Assembly: GCF_024464595.1 (NCBI RefSeq)
Contig: NZ_JANHAW010000002.1
Span: 620,001 to 684,000, forward strand
DNA length: 64,000 bases
Source: Halobellus litoreus
GTDB taxonomy: Archaea; Halobacteriota; Halobacteria; Halobacteriales; Haloferacaceae
Direction of reading: 5' to 3'
Under the pieces are notes generated by a model. It was not told the origin of the DNA. It searched no databases and saw only the letters and a program-made list of their open reading frames with translations. A program made the position numbers and the translations under genes. The first letter of the stretch is position 1. Each line of letters begins with the position of its first letter. This document shows, in pieces, positions 53,503-62,598 of this stretch.

Positions 53503-53604
53503 ACCAAGATAGTAGTTGGCAATAGACGAACAAAAGTCTGTCTCCGCGATCCGGATCGGCGGGCGCGACGCGCTTAACAGCGCCCGGAACCAACCTGGGA
53601 GTCG

Positions 53605-53835
53605 ATGTCCGCCATCGAAATCGAGTACTGCGTCCCCTGCGGCTTTCTGAACCGTGCCGAGGAGATCCAGCACGCGCTGCTCGAACAGTTCGGCGACCGA
53701 CTGGACCGCGTCGCGCTGGTGACCGGCGACCACGGCGTCCTGACGGTCGCCGTCGACGGCGACGTCGTCTGGGACAAAGCCGAGGACGAGTACGACGTCG
53801 ATGGAATCACGCGGCGGGTTCGCGAGGAGATCTGA
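53605..53835 (+). CDS. Rdx-family (SelW-like) thioredoxin-fold protein
   Basis: A 76-residue protein with IEIEYCVPCGFLNRAEEIQ, where CVPC is the Rdx/selenoprotein W-type CxxC motif at the end of the first strand. The C-terminal TVAVDGDVVWDKAEDE matches the family. Selenocysteine is replaced by cysteine. Function in redox control is presumed. Confidence 0.87.
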   Translation: MSAIEIEYCVPCGFLNRAEEIQHALLEQFGDRLDRVALVTGDHGVLTVAVDGDVVWDKAEDEYDVDGITRRVREEI

Positions 53836-53896
53836 GGCGGCTGTCGTCGCGTCCCGGTGATCGCGGGGGCGCGACCACAGCGGCCCGGGGGGCGCG

Positions 53897-54925
53897 TCAG
53901 TCGCGATGGCCCCAGCGACGGCCCTCCTCGTCGTAGCGGGCCTCGAAGATGCGGTCCCACTGGGCGGTGGAGAGGTCCACGTCGGCCGCGCCGAGGTTCT
54001 CGTCGAGTTGTTCGACCGTCCGCGCGCCGACGATGGGGACGACGGTCGCGTCCGGGTAGTCCATCAGCCAGCGGAGCGCGACCTGTGCGGGTGAGGCGTC
54101 CTCCTCGTCGGCGACTTCCCTGACCGCGTCGAGGACGTGCCACCCTCGCTCGGAGAGGTAGTACTCGTCGAACTGGTCGTCCATCGAGCCGCGAGAGCCG
54201 TCGGGGGCGATCACCTGCGCCGGGTCGTCGGGGTCGGCGCGCTCGTACTTGCCCGTGAGGAAGCCGCCGGCCAGCGGCGAGTACGGACAGACCGCGAGGT
54301 CCTGGTCGCCGCAGACGTCCAGGTACTCCTTCACGTCCTCGTAGTAGCCCGCGTGAAACAGCGGCTGGGTGACCTCGAAGCGCTCCCAGTCGTGGACGTC
54401 GGACTTCCACAGCGCCTTCGTGAGCTGCCAGGACGCCATCGTCGACGCCCCGAGGTAGTTCACTTTCCCCTCCTCGACGAGTCGGTCGAGCGTCGCGAGC
54501 GTCTCCTCGATCGGCGTCTCCTCGTCCCAGCGGTGGATGTAGTAGAGGTCGAGGTAGTCGGTGCCGAGGCGGTCGAGCGTGCCCTCGATCTGGTTCCTGA
54601 TGTGCGTGCGAGAGAGGCCCGACCCGTTCGGGTTGTCGGGATCGAAGCCGAAGTACACCTTCGAGGCGAGGACGACCTCCGAGCGGTCGCGGTCGGCGAG
54701 CCAGTCGCCGATCCACGACTCGCTGCGGCCGCTCGGGTCGCCGTAGACGTTCGCGGTGTCGATGAAGTTCCCGCCGCGCTCGACGAACGCGTCGAGCAGG
54801 TCGTGGGCTTCGCTCTTCTTCGTCTCGACGACGCCGTCGGTCTCGCGGCCGAAGCGCCACGTCCCGAAGCAGAGTTCCGAGACCTTGGTTCCGGTCGATC
54901 CGAGTCGTCGGTAGTCGAGGCTCAT
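53897..54925 (-). CDS. Aldo/keto reductase
   Basis: A 342-residue (alpha/beta)8 oxidoreductase using NADPH. Catalytic residues: Asp-Tyr in FIDTANVYGDPSGRSE, Lys in VVLASKVYFG, His in LYYIHRWDEETP. The C-terminal APDGSRGSMDDQFDEYY... VVPIVGARTVEQLDENL resembles the potassium channel beta subunit-like/YghZ group. ATG at 54925 chosen (MSLDYRRLGSTG), the usual start. Substrate unknown. Confidence 0.93.
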   Translation of the reverse strand: MSLDYRRLGSTGTKVSELCFGTWRFGRETDGVVETKKSEAHDLLDAFVERGGNFIDTANVYGDPSGRSESWIGDWLADRDRSEVVLASKVYFGFDPDNPNGSGLSRTHIRNQIEGTLDRLGTDYLDLYYIHRWDEETPIEETLATLDRLVEEGKVNYLGASTMASWQLTKALWKSDVHDWERFEVTQPLFHAGYYEDVKEYLDVCGDQDLAVCPYSPLAGGFLTGKYERADPDDPAQVIAPDGSRGSMDDQFDEYYLSERGWHVLDAVREVADEEDASPAQVALRWLMDYPDATVVPIVGARTVEQLDENLGAADVDLSTAQWDRIFEARYDEEGRRWGHRD

Positions 54926-55023
54926 GTGCGGGGAGAGACCGGCCGCGCTCAAAAACGTGCGTGTCCGAGGTCGTTCCTGCTCGCCGCACCGAGATTCGGT
55001 CCGCGTGCCGAACGCCGGAGACG

Positions 55024-55425
55024 CTACTCGACCGGCTCGAATCGGAAGCCGTCCCACTCCTGGCTCTCCGGTTCGCGGATGCCCGCGTCGGGGTCGCGGA
55101 GCTCCTCGCAGTAGACCGGCCGAACCGCGTCGCCGACGTCGACCTCGTCGGTCGTCACCTGGCCGATGGCCCGCACCGGTTCGCCGTCGACGTCGAACTC
55201 GACGATGGCGACGGTGTTCGGCTGGCGGACGCCCGGCGGCGTCGCGGTCGACGTCGTCCAGGTGACGACCTCCGCGACGTGCTCGCTCAGGTCGACCGTG
55301 CCGGTCGGTTCCTGACCACCGGGCCCGAGCGGGTGGCCGGGGTAGGTGATGCTGCCGTCGGGGTAGCGGGACGCCTCCATCGCCGGTTCGTTCTCGGTGT
55401 CGTGCTCGTCTCGATCGTCGCTCAT
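55024..55425 (-). CDS. DUF35 OB-fold protein, partner of thiolase
   Basis: A 133-residue protein with the DUF35 OB-fold: SEHVAEVVTWTTSTATPPG and AIVEFDVDGEPVRAIGQVTTDEVDVGDAVRPVY. The zinc-ribbon half that usually precedes it is not recognisable here (no CxxC). In archaea DUF35 proteins bridge thiolase and HMG-CoA synthase. It overlaps the thiolase gene by 4 bp. Confidence 0.87.
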   Translation of the reverse strand: MSDDRDEHDTENEPAMEASRYPDGSITYPGHPLGPGGQEPTGTVDLSEHVAEVVTWTTSTATPPGVRQPNTVAIVEFDVDGEPVRAIGQVTTDEVDVGDAVRPVYCEELRDPDAGIREPESQEWDGFRFEPVE

Positions 55426-56576
55426 GTTCGACCCTCCAGGATCGTCGTCGTCACGCAGTTTCCGAACCCGCCGACGTTGCAGGCGAGTGCCGTCTCGGCC
55501 TCGACCTGCCGCGGTCCTGCGTCGCCGACGACCTGCGTGTAGATTTCGTAGACCTGTGCCACGCCGGACGCTCCGAGCGGGTGGCCCTTCGACTTGAGCC
55601 CGCCGGAGGTGTTGATCGGCAACTCGCCGTCGCGATCGGTGACGCCCTCCTCGACCGCTTTCCAGCCCTCGCCCTTCTCGAAGAAACCGAGATCCTCCGA
55701 CTGGAGGAACTCCAGGATCGTGAACATATCGTGGAGTTCCGCGACGTCGACGTCGTCGGGGCCCAGTTCCGCCATCTCGTAGGCCTGCTCCGAGGAGTGG
55801 ACGACCCCGCCCATCGTCGTCGGGTCCGCGCGCTCGTGGACGACGTGGGTGTCGGTCGCACCGCCGATGCCCGAGACGACCGCGTACTCGTCGGTGTACT
55901 CGCGGGCGACGGACTCCGGACAGAACATGAGCGCCGCCGACCCGTCCGTGATCGGGCAGAAGTCGTAGAGCCTGAGGGGGTCGGCGACGATCGGCGACTC
56001 CAGGACGGTGTCGAGGTCGACTTCCTTCTGGAACTGTGCGTGCGGGTTGTCGACACCGTTTTTGTGGTTCTTGACCGCGACCTTCCCGAGCGACTCGCGC
56101 GGGGCGTCGTATTTGTCGAGGTAGTGGCGAGCGGTGAGGCCCGCGAACGAGGGGAGCGTGAGCCCGTGTTTGTACTCGACCGGGTGCGTCAGCGAGGCGA
56201 TGACGTCGGTCGCCTCCGCGGTCGTCCGGTGGGTCATCTTCTCGCCGCCGACGAGGAGCGTCATCTCCGAGGCTCCCGAGGCGATCGACTGCCAGGCCGC
56301 GTACACGCCCGCGCCGCCCGACGAGGACGTCTGGTCGATTCGGGCGGTGTAGGCGGGGACCGCCGAGAGGTCGTGGGCCAGCGCGTTCGGGACGCCGGTC
56401 TGGCCCTCGAACTCGCCGCTGGCCATATTCGAGACGTACAGGTGTTCGACCGCGTCGGGCGAGACGCCCGCGTCGTCGAGGCAGGCGGTGCCGGCCTCCG
56501 CGAGCAACTCGCGGATCCACGCCTCGCGCTGCCCGAACTGGGTCATCGACGCGCCGATGATCGCTACGCGCTCCAT
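55422..56576 (-). CDS. Thiolase-family protein with altered nucleophile
   Basis: A 384-residue thiolase-fold protein. The C-terminal catalytic blocks are present: ELHDMFTILEFLQ, GLKSKGHPLGASGVAQ and CNVGGFGNCV. The usual nucleophile block (ACASG) reads QTSSSGG (residues 82-88), so the cysteine is replaced by serine. Length and order match the archaeal SCP2-type thiolase/acetoacetyl-CoA thiolase group. Paired by 4-bp overlap with a DUF35 protein; HMG-CoA synthase is not adjacent. It may be a catalytically different or non-catalytic member. Confidence 0.85.
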   Translation of the reverse strand: MERVAIIGASMTQFGQREAWIRELLAEAGTACLDDAGVSPDAVEHLYVSNMASGEFEGQTGVPNALAHDLSAVPAYTARIDQTSSSGGAGVYAAWQSIASGASEMTLLVGGEKMTHRTTAEATDVIASLTHPVEYKHGLTLPSFAGLTARHYLDKYDAPRESLGKVAVKNHKNGVDNPHAQFQKEVDLDTVLESPIVADPLRLYDFCPITDGSAALMFCPESVAREYTDEYAVVSGIGGATDTHVVHERADPTTMGGVVHSSEQAYEMAELGPDDVDVAELHDMFTILEFLQSEDLGFFEKGEGWKAVEEGVTDRDGELPINTSGGLKSKGHPLGASGVAQVYEIYTQVVGDAGPRQVEAETALACNVGGFGNCVTTTILEGRT

Positions 56577-56680
56577 AGTCGTCAACGAGTGGGCGGTGGC
56601 TTACCGGTTTCCCTTTTCAGAGGTCTCGACCGCCCGCCGTCTCTCGAAGCGCTTACACGCTCCCCGGTTCGACATCCGGT

Positions 56681-57103
56681 ATGAACGTGGATCTGGACGC
56701 TGTCGCGCCGAGGCTGGGTGCTATCGTCTGTCTGCTCCTCGCCGGGGTCGTGTTCGCGCCGGCCCTCCTGATCTCGGTCCCGGGCGCGGGCGTCGCGGAC
56801 TACTACGCCTCCGGACCGATCGGCGTCTCGATCGTGGGCGTGCTCGCCCTCCTCAACGTCGTCGTCTTCCTCGCGGCCGCCCAGGAGCGGTCGGATCCGG
56901 CGACGCTCGCCGGCGTCGCCCTGGTGTCGGCGCTCGCGATGGTCCTGTTCTCGCTCGTGTGGGCGCTCTCGATCGACCCGACGCTGCTCTTCAGCTTCCC
57001 GTCGGAGTACGCCTGGATCGAGAACCACCGCTGGATCGTCGTCACCGGGTCGGCGTTCGTCGCCATCGCCGCCGGGAGCTTCGCGCGATCGCGCGTGGCG
57101 TAA
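56681..57103 (+). CDS. Four-helix membrane protein
   Basis: A 140-residue hydrophobic protein with four predicted transmembrane segments (LGAIVCLLLAGVVFAPALLI, IGVSIVGVLALLNVVVFLA, LAGVALVSALAMVLFSLVWAL, WIVVTGSAFVAIAAGSF). The tail SRVA is short. No known function; divergent from the thiolase gene. Confidence 0.75.
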   Translation: MNVDLDAVAPRLGAIVCLLLAGVVFAPALLISVPGAGVADYYASGPIGVSIVGVLALLNVVVFLAAAQERSDPATLAGVALVSALAMVLFSLVWALSIDPTLLFSFPSEYAWIENHRWIVVTGSAFVAIAAGSFARSRVA

Positions 57104-57193
57104 ACCGTCGCGAGCGTGGGGTCGCGGCCGGCGGCCCGACCGGGAGACCCGAACGGCGTCTTGCGATCGCGGGGTCCCCGAGTCGAAAGCCCC

Positions 57194-57199
57194 TTATGT
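57194..57199 (+). promoter_or_regulatory. TATA box of the SRP RNA gene
   Basis: TTATGT lies about 25 bp upstream of the predicted 5' end of the SRP RNA, in the position expected for a strong haloarchaeal RNA promoter. Confidence 0.55.
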
Positions 57200-57217
57200 G
57201 GTCCCGGTCTACTCTGG

Positions 57218-57527
57218 AACGGACTAGGTCGGGCAGCTAGGCCCTGCTCTCCACCCGCATCTTTGGCCTTCAGCGGGGACCGAACCCGGGGGCGTCCGGT
57301 CAGACCGGCGCGGGCCTCGGAAGCCAACGTCGAAACCTCGTCCTTCGGGGACGGCGGTTCACCGACGCCGGCCGCAGGGTCGGTCCGAGGTGATTCGTCG
57401 CCGGCACCCCGTCAGGCGCGGAAGCGAGCAGCGGACCAGCGAACGTTCGTCGCTCGGAGGATCGCGGGGTGGAGGAGGCGACCGAGATTCCCCGTGCCGG
57501 AACGTCGGGCAATCCCGCTGTCCGCCA
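57218..57527 (+). ncRNA. ffs: Signal recognition particle (7S) RNA
   Basis: RNA component of SRP, binding SRP19 and SRP54. Recognised by archaeal landmarks: the 5' domain with CTAGGTCGGGCAGCTAGGCC followed by CTGCTCTCCACCCGC, and the S-domain helix 8 motif GTCAGGCGCGGAAGCGAGCA at 57411-57430 followed by GC. The ends can pair (CGGAC at 57220-57224 with GTCCG at 57520-57524), giving about 305 nt, the normal size of haloarchaeal 7S RNA. A TATA box sits at the right distance upstream. Exact ends may shift by a few bases. Confidence 0.88.
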
Positions 57528-57705
57528 TTCATATCGGATTCGCGATCGAGAGCGACGGCGCTCGCCCGTCTTCGGCCCTCGCCCGCGCGGGCCCGGCCGG
57601 ACGCATCCGCGTGGTTCCGAATGCGCACGGTACCCGAGAACACACCCCTGTGAGCCGCAGAATAGTGTCGTTTAATTCCGTCGGCGGCGGCGCTTCGAAC
57701 ACGGA

Positions 57706-59001
57706 ATGATGGGACGCGCCAGCGGTGCCCTCGGACTGCTCCGGGACCGCGAGTTCGCCGCGCTGTCGGGGGTCGCGTTCGCCCGGAGTCAGGCGTACTC
57801 GACGGTGCTCATCGCGCTGGCGCTCTACGCCGACCAGTTCGGGACCACCGGCGTCGTCGAAGGGCTGTTCGGGACGGCCTTCGCCGTCGCGCAATTGTTC
57901 ATCGTCCTCCCGCTCGGACGCAAAGTCGACACGGGCAACGCGAAGCACTATCTGCTCGCCGGCCTGGCGATCAACGTCGCCGTCTTCGTCGGGTTCGCAC
58001 TCGTCCAGAACTCGATCCACGTGATTCTCGTGCGGGTGCTGCAAGGGCTCGGGGCCAGTCTGCTGTGGGTCACCGGGTCGGCGGTAGTCGGCGAGATCAG
58101 CCCCGAGGACGGCAGCGGCCGCTGGCTCGGCGCGTACAATCAGGTCGGGGCCTTCTCGAGTCTCGCCGGCGACCTCGTCGGGGGCTACCTGCTGTACGCC
58201 TACGACTTCGTCTGGGCATACGCGGCGCTGACCGCGGTCACGATCCTCGCGTTCGGCCTCGTGTGGCGGCATCTCCGGGACGATCCCGGCGGACGGAAGG
58301 ACCCCGACGAAGCGACCGGCGCCGAGACGATCCGCGCGCTCCTGGCGCGGCCGATGGTCCGATCGCTCGTGATCTTCAGGCTCGGATTCTCGGTCGGGAA
58401 GATGGCCGTGATCATCTTCCTCCCGATCTTCGCGCGCACCGAGTTCGGGATCAACGCCTTCGCGATCGGGTGGATACTCGCCGGAGGGAAACTGACGAAG
58501 TCGATCTTTCAGGGGTATATGGGAGATCTGACCGACAAGATCGGCAAGCGGTACTGGTTCGTGGTCGTGGGCGCGCTGCTGTACGGGCTCGGAACGGCGC
58601 TCATCCCCCTGGCGCTCTTTTTCGAGGGCACGATCCGACCGATCAGCTTCGAGGCGTTCGGCCGAACGCAGGTCCTCGGCGGGGCGTTCTTCGCGCTCTT
58701 CGCCGCCTACGGGATCCTCGGTATCGCCGACAGCGTCCGCCTACCGGCGAGTATGGCGCTATTCGTCGAAGAGGGCGAGCGGTTGGACTCGGTCGCGTCG
58801 AGTATGTCGCTGCGCTCGATCGCCTGGAAGGTCGGACAGGTCGCCGGCCCCGTCCTCGTCGGGGCGATCAAAGACGCCGTCTCGACGACGATGGCCTTTC
58901 TCACCGCCGCGGCCTTCATCGTCGTCGCCACCGGAATCTTCGTCGTGACGTACCTGCGGACGCGGGAGACGCCGGCCGCGACGCCCGCGGTCGGGGACTG
59001 A
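57706..59001 (+). CDS. MFS transporter
   Basis: A 431-residue major facilitator superfamily protein with about 12 transmembrane helices. An intracellular loop between helices 2 and 3 reads VVLPLGRKVDTGNAKHYLLAG-like sequence, a variant of the GxxxDRxGR motif, and the second half has GYMGDLTDKIGKRYW. Substrate unknown. A possible TATA element, GTTTAAT, is about 31 bp upstream of the ATG. An alternative start is the second Met. Confidence 0.9.
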   Translation: MMGRASGALGLLRDREFAALSGVAFARSQAYSTVLIALALYADQFGTTGVVEGLFGTAFAVAQLFIVLPLGRKVDTGNAKHYLLAGLAINVAVFVGFALVQNSIHVILVRVLQGLGASLLWVTGSAVVGEISPEDGSGRWLGAYNQVGAFSSLAGDLVGGYLLYAYDFVWAYAALTAVTILAFGLVWRHLRDDPGGRKDPDEATGAETIRALLARPMVRSLVIFRLGFSVGKMAVIIFLPIFARTEFGINAFAIGWILAGGKLTKSIFQGYMGDLTDKIGKRYWFVVVGALLYGLGTALIPLALFFEGTIRPISFEAFGRTQVLGGAFFALFAAYGILGIADSVRLPASMALFVEEGERLDSVASSMSLRSIAWKVGQVAGPVLVGAIKDAVSTTMAFLTAAAFIVVATGIFVVTYLRTRETPAATPAVGD

Positions 59002-59019
59002 GCCGAAGTGTGAGCGTCC

Positions 59020-60234
59020 CTAGTCCGCGGTCGCGTCCGATCCGCTGGCTTCCTCGTTCGCTCCGGAGCCGGCGGACGGACCGCCGTCGTCGAACTCGAA
59101 CTCCAACTCGGTCTCCGCGTCGTCACGGGTGACCGTCACTTCGAGTTCTTCGGCGTCGTCGGGTATCGAGACGACGTACTCGCCGTTCGCGTCGGTGGTC
59201 CCGGTCGGTCCGCCCTCAATCTCGACGGTCGCGTTCTCGACCGCGGAGCCGTTTCGCGTCACGCGTAGCGTCGCGTTCTCGCCGGGCGCGACATCGTCGG
59301 CGAAGGTGGCGTTCAGCGCCGACTCGGCCCGGTTCTCACGGTCGTCATCGCTTTCATCGTCGCCTTCGTCGTCATCGTCGTCGATTTGGTCGATCTCGAC
59401 GTCGGTCCCCGACTCGGAGATGACGGGTTTGAGGACGTACTTCCCGCTCTGGCCCGCCTTGATCGCGGTGATGTCGAAGACGAAGTCGACCGATTCGCCG
59501 TCACCGACGGTGAACTCCGAGTTCAACTGGAGCTTCCCGCTCGGCAGTTTCACGCGCTGGTCGCTGCCGTCTTTCAACGTCCCGTTCACGTCGGAGACGT
59601 AGACGAACACTTTCTCGTAGGTCCCGTTCGGGGCGTCGAGCGACGAGAGTCGCGTCGCGTTCGCGCCCTGGAGACGGGTCAGGTCGACCGTCCGGTCGTC
59701 GACCTCGTACTCGACCCACTCGTCGTCGGTGCTGTCTTCGTCGCCGTCGTCGGCTTCGTCACCGCCGTCTGCGTCGTCCGCGTCAGCGGACTCGGTTTTC
59801 GCCGTGGTCGTCGACGTAGCCGTTTCGGTGTCGTCCGTCTCGTCGGCCACCTCGTCGCCGTCAGCCGACTCGTCGTCCGCATCCGTTCCGCCGTCGTCCG
59901 CATCCGTTCCGCCGTCGTCCGCATCCGTTCCGCCGTCGTCCGCATCGTCGCGCTCGTCGGCGTCTTCGCCGCCATCGTCAGCGGCCGGCTTCAGTCCGAC
60001 GCGGTTGATGGTGACGTTGAGATGCTCGAAGTCACCGATCGCGTTCCGTTCGTCGCTGATGTACAGATTCACCGTCCCAGTGCTGCTATCGGTCCCGCCG
60101 GTGGGCGACTGCACGTCCGTAGCTGTCGATGCGTCGTCTGCGCCCCCGTTCGGCGCACCGGAGATGCCACCGGCGCAGCCGGCGAGGACCACGAGCGCCG
60201 CGACGAGAACGGTCGCGACAGTCTTTCGAGTCAT
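59020..60234 (-). CDS. DUF4382-domain lipoprotein
   Basis: A 404-residue exported protein. A lipobox LVVLAGC (cysteine about residue 19) follows a short signal peptide. A DUF4382 domain begins TVNLYISDERNAIGDFEHLNVTINRVGLKP, is split by a 90-residue acidic insert (Asp/Gly/Thr repeats), and continues WVEYEVDDRTVDLTRLQGANATRLSS. A C-terminal carboxypeptidase-regulatory-like domain (ENATVEIEGGPTGTTDANGEY) follows. Probable cell-surface protein, no enzyme signature. Confidence 0.87.
   Translation of the reverse strand: MTRKTVATVLVAALVVLAGCAGGISGAPNGGADDASTATDVQSPTGGTDSSTGTVNLYISDERNAIGDFEHLNVTINRVGLKPAADDGGEDADERDDADDGGTDADDGGTDADDGGTDADDESADGDEVADETDDTETATSTTTAKTESADADDADGGDEADDGDEDSTDDEWVEYEVDDRTVDLTRLQGANATRLSSLDAPNGTYEKVFVYVSDVNGTLKDGSDQRVKLPSGKLQLNSEFTVGDGESVDFVFDITAIKAGQSGKYVLKPVISESGTDVEIDQIDDDDDEGDDESDDDRENRAESALNATFADDVAPGENATLRVTRNGSAVENATVEIEGGPTGTTDANGEYVVSIPDDAEELEVTVTRDDAETELEFEFDDGGPSAGSGANEEASGSDATAD
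59872..59934 (-). repeat. 21-bp minisatellite inside the DUF4382 gene
   Basis: Three perfect copies of a 21-bp unit (59872-59892, 59893-59913, 59914-59934) plus a partial fourth, encoding repeated GGTDADD heptads in the acidic insert. The unit is a multiple of three, so copy-number change keeps the frame. Confidence 0.9.
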
Positions 60235-60311
60235 TGCGGTCACCCCGAGGAGCCGAAGCGGTATTTAAATAGCAGTCCGTGACTCCCGAATTCAATCGGA
60301 TTCAGGCCGAT

Positions 60312-61091
60312 TTACTCCCACGCGCCGAGGCTCGCCTGCAGGTCGCGGGTCGTCGCCTCCGGGGTCGCCTCGTACCCGACGAGGTCGCGGAGGTCGACGG
60401 CGTAGGTGGTTCCCGCACGGTCGAGGACCAGCAGCCGACCTTGGACGCCGCGGACGGTCCCGGTGGCGATGGTTTCGGCGACCGGGCGGTCGTGCAGACC
60501 GAGCCCGTACGAGAATTCGTATCGATCGGCCTCGTCGACGTCGAACTCGGCCAGCAGTTCCCGCCACGCGTCGGCGTCGACGTCGCGGTGGAGACCCGCC
60601 CGTTTCGTCGGCACGCGGATCCGGTCCGGGATCTCCGTGGCGATTTCGGCCTCGCGCCGCCGGGCGATCCGGCCGTCGGGGACGACCGAGAGGAGCGCGC
60701 CGCGGTCTGCACCCTGCTCGCGAAGCCGAGTCTCCACGCGCCACTCCCGGGTGACGCCCACTTTGAACGCGTCCGGCGCGAACGCCGCCAGGTAGATCGC
60801 GTGCGGCTCCACGCAGTCCATCTCGTCCTTGAGGCACGTCCCGGTGCACTTCGCACAGACCCACGTCGAGCGGTGCTGCGGGCAGTGCGGGGCGGTCGGG
60901 TTCGCGCACGGAACGTGCCCCTCGTCGGTGACGGTTCCGGCACAGCGGCGCTCGCCGAGCGTGTACGCGATTTCGACACCGGGTTCGAGCGGGACGAACT
61001 CGACGGAACCGGGATCGTCAGCGGCGGAATCGACGGACGCGTCGCTCAGGTAGAGCCCCGGTTCGCCCGTGTCGTAGCCGACGAACTGCAC
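60312..61091 (-). CDS. DUF2797-family protein
   Basis: A 259-residue protein with cysteine-containing motifs ERRCAGTVTDEGHVPCANPTAPHCPQHRS and WVCAKCTGTCLKDEMDC, typical of DUF2797, followed by AIYLAAFAPDAFKVGVTR, which resembles a GIY-YIG-like start (the Y-I-Y/L strand and the KVGVT segment). Zinc binding by the Cys/His cluster and nuclease-like fold are inferred. No adjacent partner. Confidence 0.85.
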   Translation of the reverse strand: MQFVGYDTGEPGLYLSDASVDSAADDPGSVEFVPLEPGVEIAYTLGERRCAGTVTDEGHVPCANPTAPHCPQHRSTWVCAKCTGTCLKDEMDCVEPHAIYLAAFAPDAFKVGVTREWRVETRLREQGADRGALLSVVPDGRIARRREAEIATEIPDRIRVPTKRAGLHRDVDADAWRELLAEFDVDEADRYEFSYGLGLHDRPVAETIATGTVRGVQGRLLVLDRAGTTYAVDLRDLVGYEATPEATTRDLQASLGAWE

Positions 61092-61173
61092 GTCACTCGC
61101 TATGCGAGGGTCGAATAAAAGCCGTGCCGTTCGGCGAGACGGACGGACCGAGGCGCGCTCCGTTCAGTCGCGC

Positions 61174-61923
61174 TCACGTCGCAGTCGCGTTGTACACGAC
61201 CTGCACCGACGCCACCACCGTCACGGATCCCGCCTCGACGTCGGTGTCACCGGAGTCGGGTGCGGGTGTCTGCGTCGCGTATTCGACGTCGCTCGGACGC
61301 GGGGACCCGCTGTCGACGCGGATCACGTCGACGCCGGTGATGGTGAGGTTCTCCGTCGCCCCGACGGTCTCGGCCTTCCGTCGCGCGTCCGCCATCGCCG
61401 CCTGGCGGGCGTCCCGTTCGAGTTGCTGTCTTCGCTCCGCAGACAGGGTGAACTCGACGTTGTTGATGTCGGTCGCGCCGTTCTGTACGGCCGTGTCGAT
61501 GACCGGACCGGCCCGCCCGACGTCGGGGAGCGTGATCTCGAACTCGTGGGTCGCGCGGTACCGGACTTCCGGCTCGCCGCCCTCCTCACGCGGCGGCCGG
61601 TAATCACGCCCGATGTCGTAGTAACTGGTCGTGATCTGCTCGTCGGCCACGCCCGCCTCGGTCAGGGCGCGCCGCATCCGGGAGACGTTCTCGGCCAGTC
61701 GTTGCCGGGCCGTGACGGCGTCCTCGGCCGTCGCCGTGACACCGACGTCGACGACCGCTCGGTTCGGCTGGCCGTCGGCGCTACCCGCGCCCGCGACCTC
61801 GATTTGACTTCCTGACGACGACGGCGAGTCTGCGTTCGAGTCGGCGGCCGAGAGGGCACCCGAACACCCCGCGAGCAGGACGAGCGCCACCACGCCGATC
61901 GCGATGAGCGGCTTTCGAGACAT
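61174..61923 (-). CDS. SIMPL-domain (DUF541) lipoprotein
   Basis: A 249-residue exported protein with lipobox VLLAGCSG and a SIMPL domain (IEVAGAGSADGQPNRAVVDVGVTATAEDA... NVEFTLSAERRQQLERDARQAAMADARRKAETVG). Bacterial homologues are periplasmic stress-related proteins. The start ATG at 61923 gives a normal signal peptide. Confidence 0.92.
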   Translation of the reverse strand: MSRKPLIAIGVVALVLLAGCSGALSAADSNADSPSSSGSQIEVAGAGSADGQPNRAVVDVGVTATAEDAVTARQRLAENVSRMRRALTEAGVADEQITTSYYDIGRDYRPPREEGGEPEVRYRATHEFEITLPDVGRAGPVIDTAVQNGATDINNVEFTLSAERRQQLERDARQAAMADARRKAETVGATENLTITGVDVIRVDSGSPRPSDVEYATQTPAPDSGDTDVEAGSVTVVASVQVVYNATAT

Positions 61924-62049
61924 AACTATTCGATGACAAGATTCCATCAAGTGCTTCGTGGTATCTCAAAGGACCGTTTGAGCGAACCCGTCGCCCCCTC
62001 CAGCCATCGAAGCGAAGCCCCTTAGCGCCCGGCCCGTCTCGACTCGCGT

Positions 62050-62598
62050 ATGCACGACGCACCAGAGGTGGCCGTCCTCCGGTACGGCCACCGCCCGGGC
62101 CGGGACGACCGGATGACGACGCACGTCGGTCTCACCGCGCGGGCGCTCGGCGCGGATCGGGTGATCTTTCCCGACAACGCCGGCCAGTCCCGGGAGACGG
62201 TCGAAGACATCACCGATCGCTTCGGCGGCCCCTTCGACGTGGAACTCACGGGGCAGCTGGACGCGACGATCCGCGAGTGGGACGGGTCGGTCGTCCACCT
62301 GACGATGTACGGCGAGCGGGTGCAGGACGTGACCGGGGAGATTCGGGAGACGCATCGCGAAGATCCCCTCCTGATCGTCGTCGGCGGCGAGAAGGTCCCG
62401 TTCGAGGTGTACGAGGCGGCCGACTGGAACGTCGGCGTCACGAACCAGCCCCACTCGGAGGTCGCCGGATTGGCCGTCTTCCTGGATCGACTGTTCGACG
62501 GGCGCGAACTCGAACGCGAGTGGGAAGCCGCCGACCGCCGGGTGATACCCCAAGAACGCGGGAAGCGCGTCGTCGACGGGGACCTCGACGAGCCGTGA
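62050..62598 (+). CDS. trm56: tRNA (cytidine(56)-2'-O)-methyltransferase
   Basis: A 182-residue SPOUT-class enzyme that methylates C56 in the T-loop of archaeal tRNA. EVAVLRYGHRPGRDDRMTTHVGLTARALGA is the conserved N-terminus; the SAM-binding knot is in LIVVGGEKVPFEVYEAADWNVGVTNQPHSEVAGLAVFLDRL. Alone, on the plus strand. Confidence 0.94.
   Translation: MHDAPEVAVLRYGHRPGRDDRMTTHVGLTARALGADRVIFPDNAGQSRETVEDITDRFGGPFDVELTGQLDATIREWDGSVVHLTMYGERVQDVTGEIRETHREDPLLIVVGGEKVPFEVYEAADWNVGVTNQPHSEVAGLAVFLDRLFDGRELEREWEAADRRVIPQERGKRVVDGDLDEP

Noticed and set aside
57300-57653. Short overlapping frames on both strands within 57300-57650
   Set aside because: They overlap the SRP RNA and its downstream spacer and have no conserved features.
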